From: Flavobacterium defluvii
Lineage (GTDB): Bacteria > Bacteroidota > Bacteroidia > Flavobacteriales > Flavobacteriaceae
DNA length: 64,000 nucleotides
Assembly: GCF_900129555.1 (NCBI RefSeq)
Contig: NZ_FQWC01000004.1
Location: 62,001 to 126,000, forward strand
Reading direction: 5' to 3'
The notes under the pieces were generated by a model. That model did no database searches and had not been told where the DNA came from. It saw nothing but the letters and a program-made list of their open reading frames with translations. The position numbers and the translations under genes were made by a program. Shown piece after piece: positions 33,540 through 42,180 of this stretch. Position 1 is the stretch's first letter. Each line of letters opens with the position of its first letter.

Positions 33540-34973
33540 TCAATTTGTATATCCCAATAAATTTAGCCATAATCCTCCAACGACCAGATAAATCAGTAAC
33601 ATTGCCAGTCCTGTAATAAGCCCTTTTATCCACCAGTTCTTTAGATCGACATAACCGCTTCCAAAATAAACCGGTGCAGGTCCGTGTCCGTAATGTGTCA
33701 ATGTTCCATACACAGAACCTACAAATCCCAACATAAAAGCCAGAAACAGTCCAGGAACTCCAAGTGAAACTCCAACGGCTAACAATGCTGCATACATTGC
33801 CGCAACATGGGCTGTTGCACTTGCGAAGATATAATGACTAAAAAAGTAGACAGAAATAATAATTACAAAAGCTATTTGCCAGCTTAGACCTGTCATTTGT
33901 GCTTTTACAATTTCGCTAAACCAGCCAATAAATCCTAATTTGTCTAATGAGCTGGCCATCATTACCAAAACTGCAAACCAAACAATTGTATCCCATGCTC
34001 CTTTTTCACCTTTGACATCTTCCCATGTCAGTACTGATGTAAGAAGTAAAACCACTAAACCAATGAATGCTGTGGTAGTTGCATCTATTGAAAACAAATC
34101 TCCGGTCATCCACAGAAATAATAAGATAACAAAGGTTAAAAGCATTAACCATTCATTTTTTGATACTGCCCCCATTTCTTTTAATTTCTGAGCAGCTACT
34201 TTTGGAGCATCGCCTGTTTTCTTTAATTCTGGCGGGTAGATTTTATATAATAAAAATGGAATTACAAAAAATGCGGTTAAGCCGGGAATTAAAGCTGCAA
34301 TTGTCCATGATGTCCATGAAATATGTATGCCCAGATTTTCTGCAAATTTTTGACACATCGGATTACTTGCTGTTCCTGTTAAAAACATTGACGATGCTAT
34401 AAGATTTACGTTATAACTGCTCAAAGTAAGAAAGGCTCCCAGTTTTCTTCTGGTTTCCGGTTTATCAGGATCTGAATCAAAATTCATGGACATTGATTTC
34501 ATAATAGGATAAATTATCCCGCCGCCTCTGGCCGTATTACTCGGTACGACAGGTGCTAAAACTAAATCTGCCAAACCCAATCCGTATGCTAATCCTAAGG
34601 AACTTTTACCAAATATTTTTATGAATAAAAAAGCTATTCGGTTTCCTAATCCTGTCTTTATAAAACCTCGGGCAATAAAAAATGAGATCCCAATAAGCCA
34701 TATTACTTTATTACCAAAACCGCTTAAAGCAAAGGTTATAGAATCTCCTGCACTTTCTGGTGCTAAAACCTGAGTAAAAGCAGTAACCCCAACTGCGATC
34801 ATACACATAGTCCCCATTGATGCAGCTTTTAAAATAATTCCGAGAATTGTTGAAATAAAAATTGCGAATAAATGCCATGCTTCTGGCGTAAGACCAGATG
34901 GAGTTGGAACAAACCAGATTATCAAACCTATTACTAATGTAATAATTGATTTTTTTATGTCTATTTCTTTCAT
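33540..34973 (-). CDS. DASS-family anion/dicarboxylate transporter, copy 2
   Basis: The 477-residue paralogue of the protein at 30763 has identical long stretches, including the SNT motifs PSNTARGGGIIYPI and TGTASNPMCQKF and the C-terminal LTHYGHGPAPVYFGSGY. Differences are concentrated in N-terminal and loop residues. It follows its porin gene by 24 bp and ends at its own terminator. It may differ in substrate preference from copy 1. Confidence 0.9.
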   Translation of the reverse strand: MKEIDIKKSIITLVIGLIIWFVPTPSGLTPEAWHLFAIFISTILGIILKAASMGTMCMIAVGVTAFTQVLAPESAGDSITFALSGFGNKVIWLIGISFFIARGFIKTGLGNRIAFLFIKIFGKSSLGLAYGLGLADLVLAPVVPSNTARGGGIIYPIMKSMSMNFDSDPDKPETRRKLGAFLTLSSYNVNLIASSMFLTGTASNPMCQKFAENLGIHISWTSWTIAALIPGLTAFFVIPFLLYKIYPPELKKTGDAPKVAAQKLKEMGAVSKNEWLMLLTFVILLFLWMTGDLFSIDATTTAFIGLVVLLLTSVLTWEDVKGEKGAWDTIVWFAVLVMMASSLDKLGFIGWFSEIVKAQMTGLSWQIAFVIIISVYFFSHYIFASATAHVAAMYAALLAVGVSLGVPGLFLAFMLGFVGSVYGTLTHYGHGPAPVYFGSGYVDLKNWWIKGLITGLAMLLIYLVVGGLWLNLLGYTN

Positions 34974-34997
34974 GATTAGTATTGTTAAAAATTAATT

Positions 34998-36152
34998 TTA
35001 GAAAAATCTCCCTTGAAATTGTATGATAAATAAGTTATTATCATATATAGAAGTGTTTGGAATATTACGCTTGTAGTTGTCAAACTGCATTCCCATTTCG
35101 ATACGGCCGGTATAACCTTTTCCAAACTCCAAACTTGCCATAGGTGTATAGGTCTGTTTCGCATTTGAATCTATTTTGAAATTCCTGTCAAAATATTCAT
35201 ATCTGCATGAAAATTCTATTGCTGTTAATTTTCGATATTGTATCTCATATCTTAGATTAGGCAGGAAATACGCTCCTCGCATTTGATATTCGTTAAGATT
35301 TGAAGTTCTCGCATCTGGAGCTAATGAATAATATAAGTAATGATTAATTCCCTGTTTTGCTTCAAGTTGTGTTTGCAGTATAAATTTGTCTGCCAACTTA
35401 AAATCGGCAGTAAGATCAAGACCAAGTGCAAAAACTTTGTTTTTATAAACTTCACCAATACCGCCATTAAGACCAAAATTGATGTTATGCTTTTTATCCA
35501 ATTCAAAACCCAGACGTGTTGAATACTGCTTTCCGTTATCCTTATCTGAAACCTGATCTTTTCCATTTCCGTTTACTGCTGAAACAGCATAAGTAACGGG
35601 CATTTTTCCTAAATTAAGACTTCCGAACATACAAGCTCCAATTTGAAAACTTGTCCATCCATTATTTCCAAATTCTGAGTATTGATTTGAGTAATCAAAT
35701 GATTTAAGAATATCCGCCGGGTTTAATTCCTCGATTCCAAAAGCTGGTCTGAACTGCCCTACTAAAAAGCCAATATTTTTATTAAAAGTATATCTTGCAA
35801 ACGCATTTTCGAGGACTTTGCCTTTAGGATCTGATTTGAAATCTGCAAAATTTGCCAGCACTACAACATCAAAACTTTCTCCTAATTTAGTTGTAACTCC
35901 CAACCGCATTCTTTTAACATCAAAGGTATCTTCTACCGCTTTATCATCCGAATGATGAAGTCCGCTTACTGCGTCAACTCCATTAGTAAATCCACTTAAA
36001 TACCTCGCCTGAAAAAGACCCTGAAATTTGAATTGTGGATATTTTACTTCTGTCTTAGAATTAGAATCTATTGTTTGTCCATTCGATAAAAATGGAAATA
36101 ATAAGCCCAATAGAAAAGCCTTAAAAACTGAAAAATTATGTATTCGATTCAT
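34998..36152 (-). CDS. Porin O/P-like outer-membrane porin, copy 2
   Basis: The ATG at 36152 (MNRIHNFSVF) gives a signal peptide ending FLSNGQ and was preferred over an upstream in-frame start at 36173. The ~384-residue protein aligns along its full length with the porin at 32215 (FQGLFQARYLSGFT, DVKRMRLGVTTKLGES, GQFRPAFGIEELNPADILKS, ending FIIQFQGRFF). The two differ mostly in loop-like stretches near residue 60 (DAVSGLHHSDDKAVED). It is the first gene of the second porin-transporter unit. Confidence 0.87.
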   Translation of the reverse strand: MNRIHNFSVFKAFLLGLLFPFLSNGQTIDSNSKTEVKYPQFKFQGLFQARYLSGFTNGVDAVSGLHHSDDKAVEDTFDVKRMRLGVTTKLGESFDVVVLANFADFKSDPKGKVLENAFARYTFNKNIGFLVGQFRPAFGIEELNPADILKSFDYSNQYSEFGNNGWTSFQIGACMFGSLNLGKMPVTYAVSAVNGNGKDQVSDKDNGKQYSTRLGFELDKKHNINFGLNGGIGEVYKNKVFALGLDLTADFKLADKFILQTQLEAKQGINHYLYYSLAPDARTSNLNEYQMRGAYFLPNLRYEIQYRKLTAIEFSCRYEYFDRNFKIDSNAKQTYTPMASLEFGKGYTGRIEMGMQFDNYKRNIPNTSIYDNNLFIIQFQGRFF

Positions 36153-36297
36153 AACTATAAAAATTAAATTCAATCCAAAAACAAACTTTAAATAAGTTTA
36201 TTCTTACAGTAAATTTAATTTTATGTCAGTTCTAAAAACCTGATTTAAATCATCATTTTAATTATTATTAACTTTTAGCTTTTTTAATATTAGGCAC

Positions 36298-36328
36298 AAA
36301 AAAAAGCATAAGAATTAACTTATGCTTT
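36298..36328 (-). terminator. Terminator of the ABC-F gene
   Basis: AAAGCATAAG / CTTATGCTTT (36303-36328) has an A-run on the plus strand at 36299-36305, i.e. a T-run for the minus-strand ABC-F gene. Confidence 0.85.
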
Positions 36329-36350
36329 CTATGATTATTTGTATTTTAAC

Positions 36351-37985
36351 TTATTTTTCAATCTCTCTCATCGAATCCATTTTTTTATGAGCAAGGAAAC
36401 CTGCCACATCTTCAAAGTGTTCTTTCACTCTTTTGTTTCCAAATTCAAAAACTTTAGTTGCCAATCCGTCAAGGAAATCACGGTCGTGAGAAACCAAGAT
36501 CAGAGTTCCGTCAAAATCACGTAAAGCATCTTTAATAATATCTTTGGTTTTCATGTCAAGGTGATTTGAAGGCTCATCCAGAATTAACAAGTTCACTGGC
36601 TCCAGCAACAATTTAATCATTGCCAGACGAGTTTTTTCTCCTCCAGAAAGCACTTTTACTTTTTTAGTGATATCATCTCCCTGAAACATGAAAGCTCCTA
36701 AAATATTTTTAATCTGAGTCCTGATATCTCCAACTGCAATACTATCAATTGTTTCAAAAATGGTTGCGTTTTCATCTAATAAAGCGGCTTGATTTTGAGC
36801 AAAATAGCCAATTTGTGCATTATGTCCGATTTCAACACTTCCAGAATCAACGCCAATTTCTTTCATGATTGCTTTAATCATGGTTGATTTTCCTTCTCCG
36901 TTTTTTCCAACGAAAGCTACTTTCTGCCCGCGTTCGATTACAATATTTGCATCTTTAAAAACCACATGATCGCCGTACGATTTAGACATTTCTTTTACAA
37001 TAACAGGATATTGTCCGGAACGTGCTGCTGGCGGGAATTTTAATCGTAATGCTGATGTATCTACTTCATCAACCTGAACTATTTCAAGTTTTTCAAGCAT
37101 TTTTACACGAGACTGAACGGCATCTGTTTTTGAGAATGTTCCTTTAAAACGCTCAATAAAAGCACGATTTTCTGCAATCATTTTTTGCTGTTCATCGTAT
37201 GCTTTCTGCTGGTGAATACGGCGGTCTTTTCTTAATTCTAAGTAATGAGAATATTTTGCTTTGTAATCGTAAATTCTTCCCATTGTAACCTCGATCGTTC
37301 TATTTGTAATATTATCGACAAATGCTCTATCGTGCGAAATTACCACAACCGCTTTTGCCTGAGTCAACAAGAAATCTTCTAACCACTGAATACTTTCAAT
37401 ATCCATGTGGTTCGTTGGCTCATCCAGTAAAATCAAATCTGGTTTTCTCAATAAAATCTTAGCTAGTTCGATACGCATTCTCCATCCTCCAGAAAATTCA
37501 GAAGTCTGACGTGTAAAATCTTCACGTTCAAATCCAAGACCTGTTAGTACTTTCTCTACTTCAGCTTCGTAATTTACTTCTTCGATGGCATAAAATTTCT
37601 CGCTTAAGTCCGAAACTCTTTCGATTAATTTCATGTATTCATCACTTTCATAATCAGTACGAACTGTCAATTGTTCGTTGATATTGTCGATTTCAGTTTT
37701 CATTTTAAAAATTTCGCTGAAAGCTTTAGATGCTTCTTCCATAACCGTTGCTCCGTCTTCTGTAAGGAGATGCTGCGGCAGATAAGCAATTACAGCTTCT
37801 TTTGGAGCTGAAATATTTCCTGTTGAAGGTTTATTTACTCCGGCAATAATTTTTAAAAGTGTTGATTTTCCTGCACCATTTTTACCCATAAGGGCAATTT
37901 TATCATTTTCATTAATAGCAAAAGAAACATCGCTAAAAAGGGTTGTTCCGCCAAACTGAACCGAAATATCGTTAACTGTAATCAT
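36351..37985 (-). CDS. ABC-F family ATPase (translation factor type)
   Basis: The 544-residue soluble protein has two ATPase domains joined by a helical linker and no membrane segment. Domain 1 carries GKNGAGKST, FSGGWRMRIELA and LILLDEPTNHMD. Domain 2 carries GKNGEGKST, LSGGEKTRLA and LLILDEPSNHLD. ABC-F proteins act on the ribosome (EttA/YbiT/Uup types), rescuing or gating translation; some give antibiotic resistance. This one has the length and motifs of the common YbiT-like housekeeping type, so no resistance is inferred. Confidence 0.9.
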   Translation of the reverse strand: MITVNDISVQFGGTTLFSDVSFAINENDKIALMGKNGAGKSTLLKIIAGVNKPSTGNISAPKEAVIAYLPQHLLTEDGATVMEEASKAFSEIFKMKTEIDNINEQLTVRTDYESDEYMKLIERVSDLSEKFYAIEEVNYEAEVEKVLTGLGFEREDFTRQTSEFSGGWRMRIELAKILLRKPDLILLDEPTNHMDIESIQWLEDFLLTQAKAVVVISHDRAFVDNITNRTIEVTMGRIYDYKAKYSHYLELRKDRRIHQQKAYDEQQKMIAENRAFIERFKGTFSKTDAVQSRVKMLEKLEIVQVDEVDTSALRLKFPPAARSGQYPVIVKEMSKSYGDHVVFKDANIVIERGQKVAFVGKNGEGKSTMIKAIMKEIGVDSGSVEIGHNAQIGYFAQNQAALLDENATIFETIDSIAVGDIRTQIKNILGAFMFQGDDITKKVKVLSGGEKTRLAMIKLLLEPVNLLILDEPSNHLDMKTKDIIKDALRDFDGTLILVSHDRDFLDGLATKVFEFGNKRVKEHFEDVAGFLAHKKMDSMREIEK

Positions 37986-38049
37986 TTGTTTTTTGTGAAT
38001 TTGTTTAATCGGTTAATCGTTTATCCGACTACCCATTTTTTTTGTGCTG

Positions 38050-38079
38050 CAAAGATAGATTAATTAGATAATTAGGCAA
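38050..38079 (-). promoter_or_regulatory. Promoter of the ABC-F gene
   Basis: On the minus strand, TTG (38077-38079) and TATCTTTG (38050-38057) are 19 bp apart. The -7 box lies ~65 bp from the start codon. Confidence 0.65.
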
Positions 38080-38140
38080 TTACAAAATGTGGCAATTTAT
38101 CAATTAGATAATTTTGAGAATGTTTTCATTCTGTTCATTA

Positions 38141-38241
38141 AACTGGACTGAAGTCCATCTCTACAATATAAAATGTTCCTTCGGAACAACAAAAGAGCCA
38201 TCGGCTCAATATATTTTGTAGGGCTGGACTTCAGTCCAGTT
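38141..38241. repeat. ~100-bp palindromic element, copy 1
   Basis: The outer arms AACTGGACTGAAGTCCA (38141-38157) and TGGACTTCAGTCCAGTT (38225-38241) are perfect inverted repeats. Inside are the hairpins GTTCC-TTC-GGAAC and GAGCC-ATC-GGCTC. It is the same element as at 38420-38519 in the opposite orientation. Confidence 0.85.
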
Positions 38242-38260
38242 AATATTATAGATATGCAAA

Positions 38261-38417
38261 AACAAAACCCGGCAGTTTTTAAAAAACCTGCCGGGTTTAT
38301 TTGAATTTTCTAATTGCCTAATTATCTAATTAATCTTTTCTCCATTTTTTAGTTTCTTCAAAAATGTGTTCTAAGATTGCCTTTTCTGTTTCGTCGAATT
38401 CAATATTTCTTCGACTC
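38261..38417. repeat. 157-bp duplicate of 38547-38703
   Basis: It matches 38547-38703 with only about five substitutions and equal length. It covers the terminator hairpin (38265-38298) and the last 88 bp of the GlmU-like coding sequence. The period is 286 bp. Confidence 0.9.
38330..38417 (-). pseudogene. Orphan copy of the 3' end of the GlmU-like gene
   Basis: It encodes, on the minus strand, the last ~29 residues of the GlmU-like protein (RRNIEFDETEKAILEHIFEE, then TKKWRKD and stop). Its upstream part is missing and it begins next to a palindromic element, so it is a non-functional remnant. Confidence 0.85.
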
Positions 38418-38419
38418 TT

Positions 38420-38519
38420 AACCGGACTAAAGTCCAGCCCTACAATATAGATCGAGCCGAAGGCTCTTTCAAGTTTCGAAGGAACGAATTGTATTGTAGG
38501 GCCGGATTTTAGTCCGGTT
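38420..38519. repeat. ~100-bp palindromic element, copy 2 (inverted)
   Basis: AACCGGACTAAAGTCC at the left pairs with GGATTTTAGTCCGGTT at the right. Internal hairpins include GAGCC-GAA-GGCTC. Its reverse complement matches copy 1 along its full length. It sits at the junction of the 157-bp duplication. Confidence 0.85.
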
Positions 38520-38550
38520 TACCCATGCAACGACATTTATAAAAACAACA

Positions 38551-38584
38551 AAACCCGGCAGGTTTTTTAAAACCTGCCGGGTTT
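38551..38584 (-). terminator. Terminator of the GlmU-like gene
   Basis: A 16-bp perfect stem AAACCCGGCAGGTTTT / AAAACCTGCCGGGTTT with a 2-nt loop. A less perfect duplicate is at 38265-38298. Confidence 0.8.
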
Positions 38585-38615
38585 ATTTGAATTTTCTAAT
38601 TGCCTAATTATCTAA

Positions 38616-39791
38616 TTAATCTTTTCTCCATTTTTTAGTTTCTTCAAAAATGTGTTCTAAGATTGCCTTTTCTGTTTCGTCGAATTCAACATTTCTTCGG
38701 CTCATAACTAATCTGGCTGTTTCAAAGGCTTTTTTAGTTACATAAGTTGTAAATCCTGCTGCACCGCCCCAAGAAAAACTCGGAACAAAATTGCGAGGAA
38801 ATCCAGAACCAAAAATATTGGCACTTACTCCAACAACAGTCCCGGTGTTAAACATTGTATTTATTCCGCATTTACTGTGATCCCCCATCATTAAGCCACA
38901 AAACTGAAGTCCTGTTTTTGCAAAACCTTCTGTTTCATAACTCCATAATTTAACTTCTTCGTAGTTGTTTTTTAGGTTTGAATTATTTGAATCTGCTCCA
39001 ATATTACACCATTCCCCTAAAACAGAATCTCCTAAAAATCCTTCATGCCCTTTATTTGAATTTGCAAAAAGAACTGAATTTTTAACCTCACCGCCTATTC
39101 TTGATCCCGGACCAACAGTTGTTGCCCCATAAACCTTAGCCGACATTTTTACCATTGCATTTTCGCATAAAGCAAAAGGACCTCGAATTACAGTTCCTTC
39201 CATAATTTCGGTATTTTTACCTATATATATAGGTCCGGCAGAAGCGTTTAAAGTTACAAACTCTAATTTTGCCCCTTCTTCTATAAAAATATTTTCAGGC
39301 GCAATTACATTTACACTTTTAGGAATTGGCTGCGATTTTCTATCTTCAGTTAAAAAAGCAAAATCGGCACGAATGGCAGCATCATTTTTTGAGAAAATAT
39401 CCCAGGTATGTTCAACTGTTAGACATTCTTCATTATACTGAATAATTTCGTACGAATCAAAATCGACTTCTTCCTGATTTTCTGTTGTAAAAAATGCAAT
39501 TACATCTTCTCCTTTAAAAATCGCCTGATTGGCTTTTAAATCAGTAATTAATTCAACGAGCGCATCATTTGGCAAATACGCTGCATTTATCATTACGTTT
39601 TCTTCCATTTCTACCATTGGGAATTTGGCAGACAAGTAATCTTCGGTAATGGTTGTTATAGTCGAACCTAAACGGGTTTCCCATTTTTGGCGAATTGTCA
39701 TAATACCTATTAAAATATCAGCAACTGGTCTGGTAAAAGTAAAAGGTAATAAAGCATTCCGGACGGGACCGTCAAAAAGAACGTAATTCAT
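38616..39791 (-). CDS. GlmU-like sugar nucleotidyltransferase
   Basis: The 391-residue protein has an N-terminal putative nucleotidyltransferase region (MNYVLFDGPVRNALLPFTFT, then RPVADILIG), related to sugar nucleotidyl transferase family 4. From about residue 175 comes a left-handed beta-helix with hexapeptide-like repeats (IYIGKNTEIMEGTVIRGP, VGPGSRIGGEVKNSVLFAN, GDHSKCGINTMFNTGTVVG). It is the GlmU-family protein common in Bacteroidota. A role in activated sugar supply is inferred; the real GlmU reaction is not proven. Its 3' end is partly duplicated downstream. Confidence 0.85.
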   Translation of the reverse strand: MNYVLFDGPVRNALLPFTFTRPVADILIGIMTIRQKWETRLGSTITTITEDYLSAKFPMVEMEENVMINAAYLPNDALVELITDLKANQAIFKGEDVIAFFTTENQEEVDFDSYEIIQYNEECLTVEHTWDIFSKNDAAIRADFAFLTEDRKSQPIPKSVNVIAPENIFIEEGAKLEFVTLNASAGPIYIGKNTEIMEGTVIRGPFALCENAMVKMSAKVYGATTVGPGSRIGGEVKNSVLFANSNKGHEGFLGDSVLGEWCNIGADSNNSNLKNNYEEVKLWSYETEGFAKTGLQFCGLMMGDHSKCGINTMFNTGTVVGVSANIFGSGFPRNFVPSFSWGGAAGFTTYVTKKAFETARLVMSRRNVEFDETEKAILEHIFEETKKWRKD

Positions 39792-39833
39792 AAAATTAAT
39801 TTAATGTGTTAAAATTTGTTTGGTTACCAAGGC

Positions 39834-39841
39834 CAAAGTTA
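39834..39841 (-). promoter_or_regulatory. -7 promoter box of the GlmU-like gene
   Basis: TAACTTTG on the minus strand, 43 bp upstream of the start codon. No clear -33 box. Confidence 0.45.
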
Positions 39842-39901
39842 CAAATATTTATGTGTTTCATTAAGTATGTTTTTTCTGATAGGATATGTTTTTTTATAAC
39901 A

Positions 39902-40024
39902 GCCACGACTCGACCGAAGGGACAGACGAAGTAATTCACCAATTTTACTTATTGCAACTATTAAAAGAATGATAATAAAATAATTCGTGAATTACTTCGT
40001 CTGTCCCTTCGGTCGAGTCGTGGC
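39902..40024. repeat. Perfect 38-bp inverted repeat, 47-bp loop
   Basis: This occupies most of the gene-free stretch 39792-40093. The left arm 39902-39939 and right arm 39987-40024 are perfect inverted copies (arm begins GCCACGACTCGACCGAAGGG). The AT-rich loop of 47 bp has no coding frame. The arms are far more GC-rich than the surroundings, which suggests an acquired or mobile element. Confidence 0.9.
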
Positions 40025-40043
40025 GAACAAAAAATAAGTCCAT

Positions 40044-40070
40044 AAAAAAAGCCTTCCAAATCTGGAAGGC
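40044..40070 (-). terminator. Terminator of the L31 gene
   Basis: GCCTTCCA-AATC-TGGAAGGC (40051-40070) with a plus-strand A-run before it, i.e. a T-run for the minus-strand L31 gene. Confidence 0.85.
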
Positions 40071-40093
40071 TTTCTATATAATTTAAACAGCTA

Positions 40094-40348
40094 TTATTTT
40101 TTAGCGTGTTTTGCATATTTAGTTTTGAATTTATCAATACGTCCTGCAGTATCGATAAGTTTAGATTTACCAGTATAAAAAGGGTGAGATGTTCTAGAAA
40201 TCTCCATTTTTACAACTGGATACTCAACTCCGTCAACTTCAATTGTTTCTTTTGTATCTGCAGTAGATTTAGTGATAAAAACGTCATCATTTGACATGTC
40301 TTTAAATGCAACTAATCTGTAATTTTCTGGGTGAATTCCTTTTTTCAT
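40094..40348 (-). CDS. rpmE2: 50S ribosomal protein L31 type B
   Basis: The 84-residue protein begins [20 protein letters not shown], contains [20 protein letters not shown] and ends [12 protein letters not shown]. It has no cysteine, so it is the zinc-independent type B form rather than the CxxC type A. The type B protein is about the right length. It is transcribed from its own promoter and ends at a good terminator. Confidence 0.96.
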
Positions 40349-40464
40349 CTTTCTTTTTATTTATTGTTTGGAACATTTTCATTTTGAGGCTTTTTCATGG
40401 TTAGAAAAAGGTATAAATAAAGAATGTTCTTTTTTGTTTAAAATTTTAATTAATTTTGAGTGTG

Positions 40465-40493
40465 CAAATTTACAATTCTTTTTTAATAAACAA
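40465..40493 (-). promoter_or_regulatory. Promoter of the L31 gene
   Basis: On the minus strand, TTG (40491-40493) and TAAATTTG (40465-40472) are separated by 18 bp. The transcript would have a leader of about 110 nt. Confidence 0.65.
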
Positions 40494-40562
40494 ATACTTA
40501 GCTTACTTTTTTTTAGTTTATTTCGAAAAGCTTTTTTTATCTCCGATTATAGTGGGAATTAC

Positions 40563-40570
40563 TATATTTG
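40563..40570 (+). promoter_or_regulatory. -7 promoter box of the DUF4199 gene
   Basis: TATATTTG, 27 bp upstream of the ATG at 40598. Because of it, an upstream TTG start at 40568 was rejected. Confidence 0.6.
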
Positions 40571-40597
40571 TGGATTAATTTTAAAACACATAGAAAT

Positions 40598-41128
40598 ATG
40601 ATTAATGAAGTTATAAAAAGAAATGGTATTAATTATGGTATAATTATCGGAATTGCATCTGCATTAATTACTGCTACAATTTATGCAATCGATTTGAATT
40701 TATTTGTTTCCTGGTGGTTTGGACTGCTTGGTATTGCAATAAATGTAACAATATCAATAATTTTACTTTCTAAAACCAAAAAGGAATTAAATGGCATTTT
40801 TACTTTCAAAGATGCATTTACTACTTATTTTATAGCTGCTGTAATCGGTATTTTAATTTCTACCTTATTTAATATTGTCTTATTTAATGTTATTGATCCG
40901 GGAGCTAAAGACACTTTAAGCGAAATCATGATAAAATACACAGTCGGAATGATGCAAAAATTTGGTACTCCTGCTTCTGCAATCAACGAAACTATTGCTA
41001 AAATGAAAACAAGCAATCCTTATTCTACAGTAGAATTATTAAAAGGATCAATTTTTGCTATTGTAGTCGTTTCTATTTTCGGATTAATTTTCGCAGCATT
41101 TTTTAAAAGCAAATCTACACAAGAATAA
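40598..41128 (+). CDS. DUF4199 membrane protein
   Basis: The 176-residue protein has four hydrophobic helices (NYGIIIGIASALITATIYAI, VSWWFGLLGIAINVTISIIL, FIAAVIGILISTLFNIVLFN, and a C-terminal one starting GSIFAIVVVSIFGLIFAAFF). It matches the DUF4199 pattern found in Bacteroidota, where the gene frequently precedes a GtrB-type glycosyltransferase, as here with a 9-bp gap. No function is established; a partnership with the glycosyltransferase is inferred from neighbourhood. Confidence 0.88.
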   Translation: MINEVIKRNGINYGIIIGIASALITATIYAIDLNLFVSWWFGLLGIAINVTISIILLSKTKKELNGIFTFKDAFTTYFIAAVIGILISTLFNIVLFNVIDPGAKDTLSEIMIKYTVGMMQKFGTPASAINETIAKMKTSNPYSTVELLKGSIFAIVVVSIFGLIFAAFFKSKSTQE

Positions 41129-41137
41129 AAATTATAA

Positions 41138-42094
41138 ATGAATCTATCTATACTTATACCGCTTCTAAACGAGGAGGAATCGCTTAAAGAACTCTACACA
41201 TGGATTATTAAAGTGATGCAGTCTAACAATTACTCTTATGAAATCATTTTTGTAGATGATGGTAGTACAGATGATTCCTGGAATATTATTGAAAGCTTTT
41301 CTAACGAAAACCCGAATGTAAAAGGAATTCGTTTTATGAAAAACTTCGGAAAATCTCAGGCATTGCATGCTGGTTTTGCAAAAGCAAAAGGCGATGTTAT
41401 TATCACTATGGATGCCGATCTGCAAGACAGTCCGGATGAAATTCCTGAATTGTATGACATGATTACCAAAGAAAAATTTGATTTGGTTTCTGGCTGGAAA
41501 AAGAAACGCTATGACTCTGTTGTGGCAAAAAATTTACCTTCAAAATTATTTAACTGGGCAGCCAGAAAAACTTCGGGTGTTGAGTTAAACGATTTTAACT
41601 GCGGGTTGAAAGCATATAAAAATGTTGTGGTAAAAAACATTGAAGTTTCGGGCGAAATGCACCGTTATATTCCAGTTTTGGCTAAAAATGCCGGTTTTGC
41701 AAAAATTGGCGAAAAAGTAGTTATTCACCAGGCAAGAAAATACGGAGAAACTAAATTTGGAATGGAGCGTTTTATAAACGGCTTTCTTGACTTAATTACA
41801 ATCTGGTTTTTATCACGCTTCGGTAAAAGACCAATGCACTTATTTGGCGCAATGGGTTCGATTATGTTTATAATCGGTTTTTTATCTGCCGGATATATTG
41901 GCGTTTCTAAACTATATCATATGTATAGTGGAGTTAAATATACTTTGGTAACTAATAATCCGTGGTTTTATATCGCATTAACTACGATGATTTTGGGGAC
42001 ACAGCTTTTCCTTGCCGGGTTTTTAGGTGAAATTATTTTAAGAACCAAAAACAACGAAGCCAGATATAAAGTAGCACGTGAAGTAAATTTTTGA
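41138..42094 (+). CDS. Family 2 glycosyltransferase (GtrB/DPM1-like), membrane-bound
   Basis: The 318-residue protein has an N-terminal GT-A domain (LSILIPLLNEEESLKELY, VDDGSTDDSW, DADLQDSPDEIPEL, KAYKNVVVKNIEVSGEMHRY) and two C-terminal hydrophobic helices (MHLFGAMGSIMFIIGFLSAG, FYIALTTMILGTQLFLAGF). The catalytic layout matches polyprenyl-phosphate sugar transferases. It probably moves a sugar from a nucleotide to a lipid carrier for envelope glycans. It is cotranscribed with the DUF4199 gene. Confidence 0.93.
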   Translation: MNLSILIPLLNEEESLKELYTWIIKVMQSNNYSYEIIFVDDGSTDDSWNIIESFSNENPNVKGIRFMKNFGKSQALHAGFAKAKGDVIITMDADLQDSPDEIPELYDMITKEKFDLVSGWKKKRYDSVVAKNLPSKLFNWAARKTSGVELNDFNCGLKAYKNVVVKNIEVSGEMHRYIPVLAKNAGFAKIGEKVVIHQARKYGETKFGMERFINGFLDLITIWFLSRFGKRPMHLFGAMGSIMFIIGFLSAGYIGVSKLYHMYSGVKYTLVTNNPWFYIALTTMILGTQLFLAGFLGEIILRTKNNEARYKVAREVNF

Positions 42095-42180
42095 CACAAA
42101 TCAGGAAAAAAAAATCTTTTTGAGTCAAACTAAACTTTAAAGAAAAACTATCTTTATTTAAAACATTAAAAAACATTACA

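Noticed and set aside
36351..37985. ABC-F protein as an antibiotic-resistance factor
   Set aside because: It has the motifs and length of the common YbiT-like housekeeping type, and no resistance-type signature was identified.
40568..40597. Upstream TTG start for the DUF4199 protein
   Set aside because: It overlaps the -7 promoter box and adds residues unlike the family N-terminus.
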